Of a DNA stretch of 64,000 nucleotides, positions 31,761-42,920 are shown piece by piece. The first letter of the stretch is position 1. Each line of letters begins with the position of its first letter. The notes under the pieces were generated by a model. It saw only the letters and a list, made by a program, of their open reading frames with translations, searched no databases and had not been told where the DNA came from. Both the position numbers and the translations under genes were made by a program. The DNA comes from Ascaphus truei (lineage: Eukaryota > Chordata > Amphibia > Anura > Ascaphidae): assembly GCA_036426205.1 (NCBI GenBank), contig CM071571.1, forward strand, positions 113,755,306 through 113,819,305, in the 5' to 3' direction.

Positions 31761-33282
31761 GTGATGCTGCCTAAAATGAAGCCAAACGAAGACCCAGAGG
31801 CATTTCTCCTCACTTTTGAAAGGGTAGCCACGGCGCACGGCTGGACAGTTGATCGCTGGGTAACGACTCTGGCTCCACTCCTCATAGGGGAAGCTCAGGC
31901 AGCCTACCAGACTCTTCCAGCGGACGAGGCCATGGACTATCAGAAACTAAAGGCTGCTATTCTGGATCGCCTAGGCCTCGCGCCAGAGAACTACCGACAG
32001 CAGTTCCGGACAGTTAAATATACAAACCGAGACAGACCCTGGGTCGTAGCCCACCGCTTAGTAGACTTATGTGCCAGGTGGATACAACCGGAAAAACATG
32101 ACAAGACAGAGATCCTTGAACAGTTTGTGCTCGAGCAGTTCATACAGATACTGCCCCCCCTCCTCCCGCTCCTGGGTAAAAAGACACGCTGCATTTTCCC
32201 TGGATTCAGCGGTCCGCTTGGTGGAAAACTTCATGGGCGACGACACCCAACAGGATTGCTGGGAACGGCCGGTGCAAACACCAGTTGCTTCCGGTGATAC
32301 TAGAGGCAGGAGAGCAGACAATCGAGGGGTCTACAACCCGCCAGCTCGGGAGATCCAGTCAACCCGATCGGAAGACCCTTTCCCATCTCAAAGGGTTCCT
32401 GGTACAAACTCCCGCAGAGACGCCCATCCTGGGTCCGAGGCCACTGGATCACTCAAGGGAGGCCGCCACCCACAGTATTCCCCGAGAACCTGGACTCCTG
32501 TCACCCACCCGGTGGAGAGGATAACCCCACTAACCAGAAGGGAGGACACCATCCAACAGCGGAGAGGTCGAAACACCGAGCCCCGTCGAGAGCTTCCGTG
32601 GACGACCGAGTTTGCGGACTCAGGAGATGAGGAAATGGACTGTTCATATAGCAGAACCACTGCCACAGCTTGTCTCCGAGGGGACCACAATCCGTGGTTA
32701 GTCCCAGCATCTCTGGAGGGGACAAAAGTAAACGCCATGCTGGACTCTGGCTCTGGAAAAACCCTGATCCTAGAGGGCCTAATTCCAAGCAATAGACTAT
32801 CTTATGACTCTCCTTGGAATATCGAGTATATCCATGGGGATACAAAGAGATACCCGACGGCGAACGTTACACTGCGTATCCAGGATCAAGAGGCTAGCCT
32901 ACTAGTGGGAGTTTCTCCCTGGCTACCTGCTCCTGTTCTACTTGGCCGAGACTGGCCCTACCTCGAAACATTGTTGGCCCCTACTCCTACGGAGCCTACT
33001 TCTCTGGTACCGGAGAAGCCCGGAGACTTGTTCCCTTTTTCCCCAGAGATTTTCCCCCGTAGACACCATGTCCCAAAGACACGTAAACAGAGACGTGCGG
33101 AAAAAGAGGACTGGTTAAGAAAGGCTGGGACTTTTGGTAACATTAATCAGCCCAAAGGACTGCAGGTCATGGCCGGGGATGACCAGGGTGGGGAACAGAT
33201 AGATACGGGAGAGTTGCCAGACCTGGATCTTCCTGACTTCCATCAGAGGCAGAGGGAGGACCCAGCTCTGCCTAGACAATAG
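31761..33282 (+). pseudogene. gag-pro: Gypsy-2 gag (SCAN-like capsid) and protease
   Basis: It starts at ATG 31761 (MMLPKMKPNEDPEAFLLTFE). Residues 12-130 match the capsid of Gmr1-like elements, and the segment PEKHDKTEILEQFVLEQFIQ matches the SCAN domain of vertebrate zinc-finger proteins, which is known to derive from such a gag. A run of eight C at 32153-32160 coincides with a frame change. The second frame (to 33282) contains a long basic/Pro-rich linker and the aspartic protease motif NAMLDSGSGKTLI (near 32730). No zinc knuckle is seen. It ends in TAG (33280-33282), with pol continuing in the same frame. Gag would assemble particles and protease would mature them. Confidence 0.87.
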
Positions 33283-34629
33283 GAGAAGGTGGTACAGGTC
33301 AACAACAAGATAATAGATGAACAAGGTGTAAAAGTGTTTCCACATTTTGAACTGTTGAATGACATACTATATCGTGTGAATAAGGTTACACAAACAGGGG
33401 AGGTCATTCGACAGATGCTAGTCCCTAAAGGGTTGATTAAAACAGTGTTTACCCTAGCCCATACTCTCCCATGGGGTGGTCATTTGGGCAGAGATAAGAC
33501 CACGGACCGCATCTCGTCCCGGTTTTACTGGCCAGGCATACATGGTGACATCATGAAACTATGTGAGACATGTCCTGAATGCCAGTTAACTAGCCAAAAA
33601 GGAAAGAAGCCGGCTCCTTTGGTTCCTCTGCCCTTGGTAGCTGTCCCATTCGAGAGAATTGGGGTAGATCTGGTCGGACCCTTAGAACCCTCTGCGAAGG
33701 GACATAAATTTATACTCGTTGTTGTTGATTATGCCACCAGGTATCCTGAGGCCTTCCCTCTGAGATCAGCCACTGCTAAACAGGTTGCTCACAGGCTGTT
33801 AGAACTGTTTTCTAGGGTAGGACTTCCACAAGTAATGTTAACTGACCAGGGAACAAATTTCATGGCAAAGTTAATGCAGGATGTCCTGAAGTTATTGGAG
33901 GTAAAATCCGTCCGGACCTCGGTCTACCATCCTCAGACTGATGGATTGGTAGAGAGGTTTAACCGTACTTTAAAAACTATGCTTAGGAAGTTTGTGGACA
34001 CTGAAAAGCGAGCTTGGGATGAACTTCTCCCTTTCCTGTTGTTTGCGGTACGAGAAGTTCCCCAATCATCCACAGGCTTCTCCCCGTTTGTGCTCCTATA
34101 TGGACGCCAACCTCTGAGTATTCTCGACCTACTGAAGGAAACCTGGGAGGAGGAGCCCTCCCCCTCCAAGAATACCCTTCAGTATGTCATAGACCTTAGA
34201 AACCGCCTAGACATGATAGGTCGATTTGCGAAGGAAAACCTCAAATCTGCTCAAGAACGTCAAGAGAGGCAGTACAACCAAAATGCTCGCTTGACATCAG
34301 AAAGTAAACTCCTTGCGAAGTGGCAGGGTCCTTTCCAAGTTCTCCGCCGCACCGGGGAGGTGAACTATGAGATCTCTCAACCAGGGTCTAGGAAGGGTAA
34401 ACAAATCTACCACGTGAACCTCCTGAAACCCTGGAAACCGATGAGATCGCTGTTCATTCACCCTCGGGAAGGAGAGACGGATTTGGGTCCAAAGCTTCCA
34501 AAGGGTAGTACGTACACTGACCATCAGGTTCCCATGGGAGAGCAGTTAACAACAGAACAAAGGTCAGACCTACTTGATGTATGTGACCAGTTCCCAGATG
34601 TTTTTTCTGAGCTGCCAGGGCAGATTTAG
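33283..34629 (+). CDS. pol: Gypsy-2 integrase, placed upstream of RT (open frame)
   Basis: This frame is open from the gag TAG to 34629, with the first Met at 33289. The zinc region is HTLPWGGHLGRDKTTDRISS followed by CETCPECQ. The catalytic core shows GVDLVGPLE, VVDYATRYPE, LTDQGTNF and a Glu in DGLVERFNRT. A C-terminal GPY/F-like segment is KWQGPFQVLRRTGEVNYEIS. The same frame then runs on, without a break, into LTTEQRSDLLDVCDQFPDVF, the leader normally just before RT. Continuity of one frame shows that integrase-before-RT is the native order here and not a rearrangement. That order defines Gmr1-like Gypsy elements. Integrase inserts the cDNA into host DNA. A single in-frame stop separates it from gag-pro. 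Confidence 0.92.
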   Translation, partial: EKVVQVNNKIIDEQGVKVFPHFELLNDILYRVNKVTQTGEVIRQMLVPKGLIKTVFTLAHTLPWGGHLGRDKTTDRISSRFYWPGIHGDIMKLCETCPECQLTSQKGKKPAPLVPLPLVAVPFERIGVDLVGPLEPSAKGHKFILVVVDYATRYPEAFPLRSATAKQVAHRLLELFSRVGLPQVMLTDQGTNFMAKLMQDVLKLLEVKSVRTSVYHPQTDGLVERFNRTLKTMLRKFVDTEKRAWDELLPFLLFAVREVPQSSTGFSPFVLLYGRQPLSILDLLKETWEEEPSPSKNTLQYVIDLRNRLDMIGRFAKENLKSAQERQERQYNQNARLTSESKLLAKWQGPFQVLRRTGEVNYEISQPGSRKGKQIYHVNLLKPWKPMRSLFIHPREGETDLGPKLPKGSTYTDHQVPMGEQLTTEQRSDLLDVCDQFPDVFSELPGQI

Positions 34630-35390
34630 TGTCCCATAGGATTGAGACAGAACCTGGCGTAAAAGTACGGTCTCGTCCCTATAGATTGCCAGAGGGCCGA
34701 AAAGACCTGGTAGAGAGGGAGATAATAGACATGTTGGAATTGGGCGTGATCGAGGAGTCCAACAGCGAATGGTGTAGCCCTATCGTGTTGGTCCCTAAGC
34801 CAGATGGGAAGGTGAGGTTTTGCGTGGATCTGCGAAAGGTAAATGCTGTATCCAGATTTGATGCATATCCAATGCCTAGGGTGGATGAATTGCTTGATTC
34901 GCTTGGTAAAGCAGAGTATATCTCCACCCTAGATCTCACAAAAGGATATTGGCATTTGGGTTACATGGGGCTCCAGCCACGTTGCAAAGGTTAATGGACA
35001 AGGTACTACGACCCCATAGGGCATATGCCGCGGCCTACTTGGATGACATTGTCATCTATAGCAGACACTGGCAGTCTCATATAAAAAGGGTAAGGGCAGT
35101 CCTAACGTCCTTAAGAGAAGCAGGGCTCACTGCAAATCCAAAAAAATGTGCCCTGGGTAAATCCACTACAAAGTACTTGGGCTATGCCATTGGGGGAGGG
35201 ATAGTAAGGGCACTAGCTAGCAAGGTGGCCGCCATAAAGGAAGTCCCCACCCCACAGACAAAGACACAGGCCTGCTCCCTTTTGGGGTTAGCAGGGTATT
35301 ACGGGCGGTTTATCCACAATTTTTCAGAAATTTCTGCACCCCTAACAGATCTGACAAAAAAGAGTGCCCCGACCCAAGTTAAATGGTCTT
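34630..35390 (+). pseudogene. pol: Gypsy-2 reverse transcriptase with internal deletion
   Basis: A one-base frame change at 34620-34628 links integrase to RT. The N-terminal part (34633-34950) has KDLVEREIIDMLELGVIEES, SPIVLVPKPDGKVRFCVDLR and STLDLTKGYW. About 30-40 codons are then missing, because GYW joins directly to FGLHGAPATLQRLMDKV at about 34950. The catalytic AAYLDDIVIYS is intact (about 35030), followed by KYLGYAI and LLGLAGYYGRFI. The frame stops at TAG 35390-35392. The deletion removes the segment between RT motifs A and B, so the enzyme cannot be functional. Confidence 0.9.
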
Positions 35391-35392
35391 AG

Positions 35393-35946
35393 AAGTGCCA
35401 AGACGCCTTTGACATGCTAAAAAAGTGCCTGTCAGAGGGCACGCTCTTCGGAGCCCAGATTTTAAAGAGCCCTTCATCATCCAGACGGATGCCTCAGAGG
35501 TAGGACTGGGAGCAGTGCTGTCCCAGCAATTTGATGGTGTTGAACACCCCATACTGTTCATCAGCCGGAAGCTGTTCCCAAGGGAAGTGAGGTATTCCGT
35601 TATTGAGAAGGAGTGCCTCGCTGTAAAATGGGCAATTGAGGCTTTGAGACATTATGTCGCCGGAGTACACTTCACCCTGGTCACTGACCATGCGCCCTTG
35701 AATTGGTTAAACACCATGAAGGACACAAATTCAAGGTTGACCAGGTGGTATATTGCCCTCCAACCCTTCTCTTTTGATATTCAGCATAGACCTGGAAATG
35801 ACCATGGAAATGCTGATTTTTTGTCAAGGGAAGGAGTGGAGGGTCGGGCTTCAGCCGTGTGGGACACTAGCCACACACAAACAGGGGAGGTATATGACAG
35901 AGTGAAGTCAACTCCTATCAGTTACGCCTGGGAGACATATGTCTGA
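35393..35946 (+). pseudogene. pol: Gypsy-2 RNase H
   Basis: RNase H removes the RNA template. Conserved blocks appear in order: TDASEVGLGAVLSQ (about 35490), SRKLFPREVRYSVIEKECLA (about 35560), VTDHAPLNWL (about 35680) and RPGNDHGNADFLSR (about 35790). The catalytic Asp, Glu, Asp and Asp positions are all present. The leader before 35460 has a frame shift relative to the main frame. The frame then runs into the right LTR and ends at 35946. Nothing follows RNase H, as expected if integrase has already been encoded upstream. Confidence 0.9.
35883..35892 (+). promoter_or_regulatory. Gypsy-2 polypurine tract
   Basis: AGGGGAGG just before the right LTR is purine-only and in the expected position for plus-strand priming. 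Confidence 0.65.
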
Positions 35947-36408
35947 GTGCTTCATCCAGCACTCATAAGGATTAACTCAGGTGGAAGTTAGGAAATCAGA
36001 ACTCTTTAGCTGACACCTGAGAGCCAGCAAGGTAAATAAAGGATCATGTGACTGGCAGTAGCTGCCAGAGAGAGAGAGAGAGAGAAGCACACTGCTGCGT
36101 GAGCCCTTAGCCAGAGGGATTTCACCAAAGACTACTTCAACTAAAGTAAGGATTATTCATTTGTTTACTGACTGCTTAAAGTACCCTTATTGTTTGGTTC
36201 TGGTTTAGCCAGCCAGCCTGCTAGATAGGTCTGCTGTGTTATTAGTCAGTTTTTCTCCCAAAGTGGAGCAGGATTTATTTTGTTAAAGGGACAGTGAACC
36301 CGCATGTTATGTTACTGTGGAGAAATAAAGCCACTGAACGTTTTTATTTATCCTGAAACTATACGTGTGGACTGTTCCCTGACCTCGGCTACAGGTCGTC
36401 CTGCCACA
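35893..36408 (+). repeat. Right LTR of Gypsy-2 (516 bp)
   Basis: Near-identical to 30832-31345 (TATGACAG start against TGTGACAG) and ends CTGCCACA. GGTTG (36409-36413) completes the target duplication with 30827-30831. Confidence 0.92.
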
Positions 36409-36544
36409 GGTTGTTTTTCATCTGAGGCTGCATTTACCTAATTTTAAGACCTGCTAAGGAACAGATGATTGTTATTATGTCCTGATATGTACAGTAAAAC
36501 CATAGAATTCAAAGAGGGTGCACTTTCTTTTTCACACAACTGTA

Positions 36545-36690
36545 TACCATTTAAGCTGTTCCTGAATTTAAAGGGAACTTGTACCATGTAAGCTGCTCCT
36601 GAACTTAAAGGAGACTTTTACCATCTAAGATGTCCCTCAACTTAAAGGGGACTTGTACCATGTAAATTAAAGGGTGCATACACAGCAGCG
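36545..36690. repeat. Four 37 bp tandem repeats
   Basis: TACCAT recurs at 36545, 36582, 36619 and 36656, each followed by TTAAGCTG-like and CTTAAAGGRGACTTG segments. The last unit is partial. Position: between Gypsy-2 and the L1-like ORF1. Confidence 0.88.
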
Positions 36691-36819
36691 AGTATGGCTG
36701 CTTAACCTAAAAGCTCCACCAATACCCTGCAGCAACAATCAGCCTTAAAACAGCATTAAAAGAAGTGAAATACACAACCAATATACTGAACAGAACTCCT
36801 GGTTGCTCAGGGATGACAA

Positions 36820-37505
36820 CCAGATCATAAAAGAGACAGATATCGCAGAATTTAAAGACCACCACCTACCTTAAGTCGCAACTAGCAGGCATAGCAGACA
36901 AACAGGAAGACGCAGAAAACCGAGATCGAAGAAATAACGTTAGGAAAAGGGATATTCCTGAAACGATTACTGATGTGGAGTATTTCATCGAAAGATGGCT
37001 GACCTCAATGTTTCCAGACAAATCTGAGGTCGAGTTGCAACTCGATTGCTGCCACAGGGCACTGCGAGCTAGGTCCCAGGCAGAGGAGTGTCCTCGAGAC
37101 GTGATAATACGCTTACACTATTTCAGAATTAAAGAAGCCCTATGCCAGATCACTAGGAATTCCCCTACCAACATATTTGAAGACATAAATCTCTTAGTCT
37201 TCCAGGACCTCTCCCCAACCATGCTGGATAAGAGTCGCAAACTACACCCCATAACAAAAGCATTCAGAGATAATGGAGTCCGGTATCGATGGACCTTCCA
37301 ATTCGGTCTATCAGTCATTAAAAGTGGAAGGGCCTTTGCAATGAGAGCCCTAGATGAAGAGTTTCTAAAAAAAACTGGAAGTAAAAAAATATTTCACTTA
37401 CCGAAGCGAGGAAGTGCCTTCTCCAGAGACATCTTGGAGGCAAGTGCAACGAGCTTCACGTGGGAGAGACGAAATGGTGGCCAATTAAGGCCCAGTGAGG
37501 ACTAA
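36820..37505 (+). pseudogene. L1-like LINE ORF1 protein
   Basis: L1 ORF1p is a trimeric RNA-binding chaperone. A coiled-coil tail leads into the conserved EDAENRDRRNNVRKRDIPE segment (about 36905-36965). A clear open frame follows from 36975 to 37505 (176 aa). It contains an RRM-like core, CPRDVIIRLHYFRIKEALCQ, and the C-terminal block INLLVFQDLSPTMLDKSRKL followed by RDNGVRYRWTFQFGL. These match L1-clade ORF1. Sequence before the Met at 36975 is in frame with the coiled-coil stretch but has upstream stops, so the 5' end is damaged. Confidence 0.82.
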
Positions 37506-39093
37506 GTTGCCGTTATGTATGTCCAATTAAGCCTTAAAGCCACACCACCCATTTCACACAGATCACCCCAATGGACGTTCCCTACCTTGGACTGTGGTTT
37601 GGGTCTTCCTTCTCAACTGTGGCAAATGTGGGGCGTGTGCTGAGTTCGGGGCTTTGTCGAAGAATCGGCTCAGGAACGAGCAACCCCAAAGTTAAATGTA
37701 GGGGAAAAATAGAATGAAGGGAGTATCAGCCGACGAGAGAGAGATGTATTATCTGCTGCAACAGAAGAGTGCCCGGCTGCGGCAGAGATGTGGCTCTTGG
37801 AGCAGGCACAGGTAGCAGCAGAGTAGCTGGCAGGCGAGCGCCATCCTGGATCGTTCCGTGCATGGTGCCTAGGTGGAATCTGTGACAAGAACATGTACAT
37901 GTACCTGTCTCTGGGAGCAGGAGGAAAGCAGCAGTGGCTGGGAGGGTCCCCTCACCCTGGTATTGGTACACGATTTCCGCTCTGGGCAAGGGGGGATCAG
38001 ACTGGCCTGAAGAACGAGATCAGGGGTTGCCTGAGTGTCTAAGCAGCAAGGCAGGAAGCATGGACATGGCACAGTGGAAGGCAGAGACGTTAAGGGGAGG
38101 ATGAGGATGGGGAGGGATATGGAGGCTGTGGGCCAGTGGGTTGGTGTAATCTGAGTACTGCGGTAAGGGAGGAAGAGGGCCAGGAGGGCAAGGGGGCATA
38201 CCAGGATCTGTATCAGGACTATCACAGGAACGAGGTCCAAGGTTCCAGGAAGGGGAAGTGGGCCTTAGTGGCCAAACTTGTCAATTGTATAACTAAACTC
38301 CAAGGAGGAGGGGGGTTGCCGTGGAGAAGGTTGGTAGGGTTGAAGAGGATTTGGGATACGTATCGCAGGTCACATTGTTATTAGGATTCAGTTTTGGGTT
38401 TTCCACACACCACACAGTTAGCCAAATTTGGCACTACAATAGAATGTATGGTGTTATCTTTATTTTGTTAATAGGACACCAATTAGAGAAAATCATGGAA
38501 AGAGATAGTTAGGTGAGGTCAGATGATAGGATCCTGTTTATCCTGTTGATAAACTCACAAAATTCAAAGCTCATCAGTTTGTGGCCCCTAAACCAGGCAA
38601 TGCAGTATAGGAGACTAACAATGCAGGGGAGGGGATAGGTCTGGTATGTAGACTTATTCTGCACAAACTTACTGGGAAATGTTTTCTTGATGAGATTGGT
38701 TCAGAAAGTGTTTGCTTGCTGTTTTAACTAATATAGTTTGTTAACATTACTTTGCTGGGTTAGGAGCGGGAGCTGTCCTGCCTGGGCTGTTCTAATGCTC
38801 TAGTCCCTTGGTGAGGTGGGCTCTGCCCATTATGCCAATAAAGACCCTTAGGACTCTGGGTGCCTCCAACACTCAGAGCCCTGGACTCTTCCGCGACAGC
38901 ATGACCATATTGGACTTGGTCAGTGTTATAATGTTACCCCACTCTTTCCCTTTGATTAGTCCCCTATACCCCACAACCACTGCTGAAGGTCTCTTGGGTC
39001 AGGAAGAAGGATAAGAATGAGCATAGCATAAGTGGCTTCTGTGCATCCTATGGGTAAAGCAGCAATAGTAAGCGAAACTACTCAAGTTTTCAA
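37506..39093. other. 1.6 kb between L1 ORF1 and ORF2, no gene recognised
   Basis: L1 elements normally have a short gap here, so most of this is probably an unrelated insertion. 37690-38240 is purine-rich on the plus strand; 38360-39050 has no match I recognise. No direct-repeat boundaries were found. Confidence 0.45.
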
Positions 39094-41713
39094 ATGCCTA
39101 TAACAATTATTTCACATAACGCTAATGACCTTAACAGTCTGGCCAAGAGACGCTTGGCTCTGGCAGATTACAGAGGAAAAATGCTGACATTGTCTCCTAC
39201 AAGAGACACATTTAATAATTCAAAATTTCCAAAATATTTAGATAAACACTTTCCGTAGTTCTATCTCTCCTCGCCAATGTTAAGAAAAGAGGTGTAGCAA
39301 TACGGCTTCATAATAGACTCTACCTGGTGATAGAGCAGGTTAAGAAAGATAAATATGGAAGTTTTTTAATCATGGTAGGTAAGATTCAGGGCCAATATCT
39401 CACGGTTGCTGATGTCCATGCCCCATGCGAGCACGTCCTGACATTCTTTTCTTCTTTTTTTAACTTGTTGAACAAACTGGCAAAGGTTATACGATACTCA
39501 CAGGGGAATTCAAAATGGCACTGGATCCTGAGCTAGATATGTTAGCCAAATCTAAGAGGACAAAGAGAAAGGAGACAGAGTCTCTACTCAAAACTTTACA
39601 GGTCAATCATTTGTCAGATATCTGGAGGGAGTTGCACCACAGAGAAAAGGTTTCGCGTTCTTTTCTATCCACATAATAGCTATTGCAGAATAGAATACTT
39701 TGTTTCTAGTAGACTGTCCCTAGATCTCCGACACTAAGATCCATAGTATTTCATTGTCACATCATGCACCAATAGAACTATGGTGCACACAAAAGCAAAC
39801 TGGAAGTTAAATGAGTCCATTAAAAAAAATTTCAGAAGTATTTCACACTCTCAACTCTGAAATAGATAATTTATTTAGGATAAATAAAGGTTGCGTGAGG
39901 TCCCAATTGACTCTTTGGGAAGCCCATAAGGCTACACTTTGGGGTACGTTAATTAACATTGCAACAGGGAGGAAAAAGAAAAGAGATGCAAAAATTGTCC
40001 AATTAAAGGCAAAACTATGAGACCTCTCTGCTATCCACAAACAAACCGGAAGAGCTGACATCTTGAATGAAATAAAAGATGTCAGAATAGAGTTAAACAT
40101 GATCCTTACCTCAGAGGCTGAGAACTCCTTGAGTTGGTCAAAGAGGACATTTTTCTTGAAAGCAAACAAACCAGATACCACTAACAAACAAAATCAGGGA
40201 TAGACAGGCCAATTATAATATTCAGGCAATTCGTCTGAAAACAGGGGAGGTGACCTAAAATCCCAAATTAATTGTAGAAGAATATAAAAAGTACTACGTG
40301 GAGCTATATAATGGAGAGAAGGTCGCTCACACTGTTAATCCGAATCAAGCCCTGAATTAATTTCTGGCAAACTCCGACCTTCCTAGGTTGAGTGGAAAGG
40401 AGAGAGAAGAGCTACAACAGAACTTTACTATAGAGGAAGTTTTTCAGGTAATTAACACTTGAAGTCTTCTAAAGCCCCAGGCCCGGACGGCTTTTCAAAT
40501 CTTTATTACAAATAAATTGACAAACTTCTTGCCCCTCATTTGTTACACATTTACAACGCAGTGCTGGTGGGTGCTTCATTTTCGAAAATCCATGCTCCAG
40601 GCATCTATTTCCTTAATCTTTAAGCAAGGGAAGAACCCAGCAAATTGTAAGAGCTACAGACCAATCTTGTTGATCAATTCAGACATTAAAATATACTCCA
40701 AATTACTGGCTAACAGACTAGGTCATATCTTACCTAGACTGGTCCACCCTGACCAGGTAGGATCTATTAAAGATAGACAGGTGGCAGATAACATCAGATG
40801 AATTATTGATTTGATCAAAGTAGCCAATACAAAAAAAGATACAGGTAATGGCCTTAAGTTTGGATGCCGAAAAAGCCTTTCATATGATAGATTGGCCGTA
40901 TTTGAAAGCCACGCATGGGGCATTCGGTTTTGGAGGTAGAATTTTAAAGGCAATCACGGCACTGTATTCTAATCCGGCCGCAATAGTAACACATCAGGAA
41001 TTCCCTTCAGATCTCTTCCAAATGAAAAGTGGTACAAGAAAGGGGTGCCCGTTGTCACCCTTGTTATTTGCCCTATGCATGGAACCACTGGCAGCACAGA
41101 TTAGGAAGAACCCAGATATATCTGGACTCCAAATTAACAACCAGTCGCATAAAGTTGCTCTATACGCGGACGACGTCATGCTTCTGATGTCTGATGTATT
41201 CAATCTATTAGGTAAATTTAATAGACCCACCGGGTTCAAAATTAATCAATCTAAATCAGAAGCTCTAAATATAAATTTGCCCAAGGAGATGGAAACATTA
41301 ATATCCACACATATTAATTTCAATTGGCAACCCTCAGCGGTTAAATATTTGGGAGTCCAAATCACAAATAATTACAGGATGTTGTATAAATCGAACTATC
41401 CCAATTTGTTACGACGTCTGAAAGGAGATATCAGGAGGTGAGCATCCTACGGTATCTCATTGATTGGCAGGATCTACTGTATTAAAATAAACCTGCTCCC
41501 TTGGATTCTATACTTATTTCAAACCTTACCAGTACCAATTGTACTACTGTAAATGATATTCGCTCTATGCAGGCGCTGATCTCGAAATTTATTTGGAAAC
41601 TCAAAAGACCAAGAATCAAGAGTAAGATCTTAAAACGACCAACACTGGTGGGAGGGCTGCAGCACCTTGTTTGTTATCATATTACAAAGCGGCACAATTA
41701 TGCCAAATATTGC
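39094..41713 (+). pseudogene. L1-like LINE ORF2 (endonuclease and RT), decayed
   Basis: It starts at ATG 39094 (MPITIISHNANDLNSLAKRR), the usual opening of the apurinic endonuclease. The next endonuclease block (KRGVAIRLHNRLYLVIEQVK, about 39290-39350) and a NAxxDPELD-type end (about 39510) follow in changing frames. RT landmarks are SYRPILLINSDIKIYSKLLA with HPDQVGSIKDRQ (40660-40780), SLDAEKAFHMIDW (about 40855), GTRKGCPLSPLLFAL (about 41030), LYADDVMLL (about 41160) and KYLGVQI (about 41345). The C-terminal ISKFIWKLKRPRIKSK (about 41580) leads to a duplication. ORF2 would nick target DNA and copy the LINE RNA. Several frameshifts and stops make it inactive. Confidence 0.87.
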
Positions 41714-42277
41714 AATATCTTTGACAAAGTCCTAGTCACAGGACGAAACCCGTCAGAGTTACTTTGTGGCATTTTGTATATGTTTAGTGCACATTAAATC
41801 TTACCTTTTTTATTGATTGCATTTGATCCTTACCCATACGGACGGTTGTGAACCGCCAATCCAGCATTTTTTTACCTTTTACCTCGGGCTGGAGCACGCT
41901 GACACTGCACACTGGATCAAGTCTTTGGATTAAAGCGTTTGAATGGCGGCATCGACGTGTCAAGTTTGTGAGTACTTACGCCTTCAGGGGCTTACGGGGT
42001 GTGCATAGGACGCCAGGAGTGGTGAGGGTAGTGGCATAGTAGAGTGTTTCATTACCGGGGGGTGTCTCATATTTTGGGCACCTACATATCCTTACCACAT
42101 TATAGCCCCCTTCCTGATGTATAGTCCATATTGCACGCAGTGAGCCCTTTAATACACACACCGCTTAGTGGATTTGATCCGTGCAGGATTCATATGCTTA
42201 TACTCTATTATGTTGCAGTACCTTTGAGCATAACTTGGAGCACCGGTCTTTGGAGGTTGTTCTCCGTTCTATACATG
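41714..42277. mobile_element. 564 bp insertion flanked by about 230 bp direct repeats
   Basis: It interrupts L1 ORF2. 41479-41713 before it and 42278-42506 after it are the same piece of ORF2 with a few differences. The insert opens with TTGACAAAGTCCTAGTCACA then GGACGAAACCCGTCAG, which resembles a degenerate hammerhead core (stem GTCC/GGAC, then GAAAC). No coding capacity. Confidence 0.7.
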
Positions 42278-42920
42278 TATTAAAATGAACCTGCTCCCCC
42301 GAATTCTATACTTATTTCAAACCTTACCAGTACCAATTGTACTAATGATATTTGCTCTATGCAGACGCTGATCTCGAAATGTATTTGGAAACTCAAAAGA
42401 CCAAGAATCAAGAGTAAGATCTTAAAACGACCGACACTGGTGGGAGGGCTGGCGGTACCTTGTTTGTTATCATACTACAAAGCGGCACAATTATGCCAAA
42501 TATTGCTGTGGCAAACAGACCCCAATATTAAAAGGTAGGTGGCACAGAAAAAAGATCTATGTGCACCTCTAGAGCTAAACAATCTGATTTGGTCACCTAA
42601 AAGGATCCATAACTCCATACAGAAACCGCTTTCCTCAATGACCAACTTGTTGGCAGTCTGGGAGGCCTCCTGTGTCAGATGTTCTCTGACTACAAAACAC
42701 TAGATAATGGCCCCTCTAATTCAATAACCTGACTTTGCTCCACGCCTGACTAGTAAGGATTTTACAATTTGGAAACAGAAAGGTTTATTAAGACTGAAGG
42801 ATTTGGAGGGCAGAATCGGCATCAAAACTTTTGAACAAATCAAGTTAGACAAAATCACCCCTAACTCGGAATTTTTTAGATATCTCCAGAACAGCCTATG
42901 GCTGTAAATGAACTAAATTT
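42278..42920 (+). pseudogene. L1-like ORF2, duplicated segment and C-terminal continuation
   Basis: The first 229 bp repeat 41479-41713. The sequence then goes on where the first copy was broken, with LLWQTDPNIKR, LWSPK-like and KDFTIWKQKGLLRLKDLEG segments typical of the L1 ORF2 C-terminal region. It ends in NSEFFRYLQ near 42890. Frames are interrupted. A probable 3' UTR follows but its end is not clear. Confidence 0.75.

Noticed and set aside
37670..38260. Overlapping Pro/Leu/Thr-rich frames on the minus strand
   Set aside because: Three shifted frames over purine-rich DNA without motifs; treated as unassigned sequence inside the L1 region.
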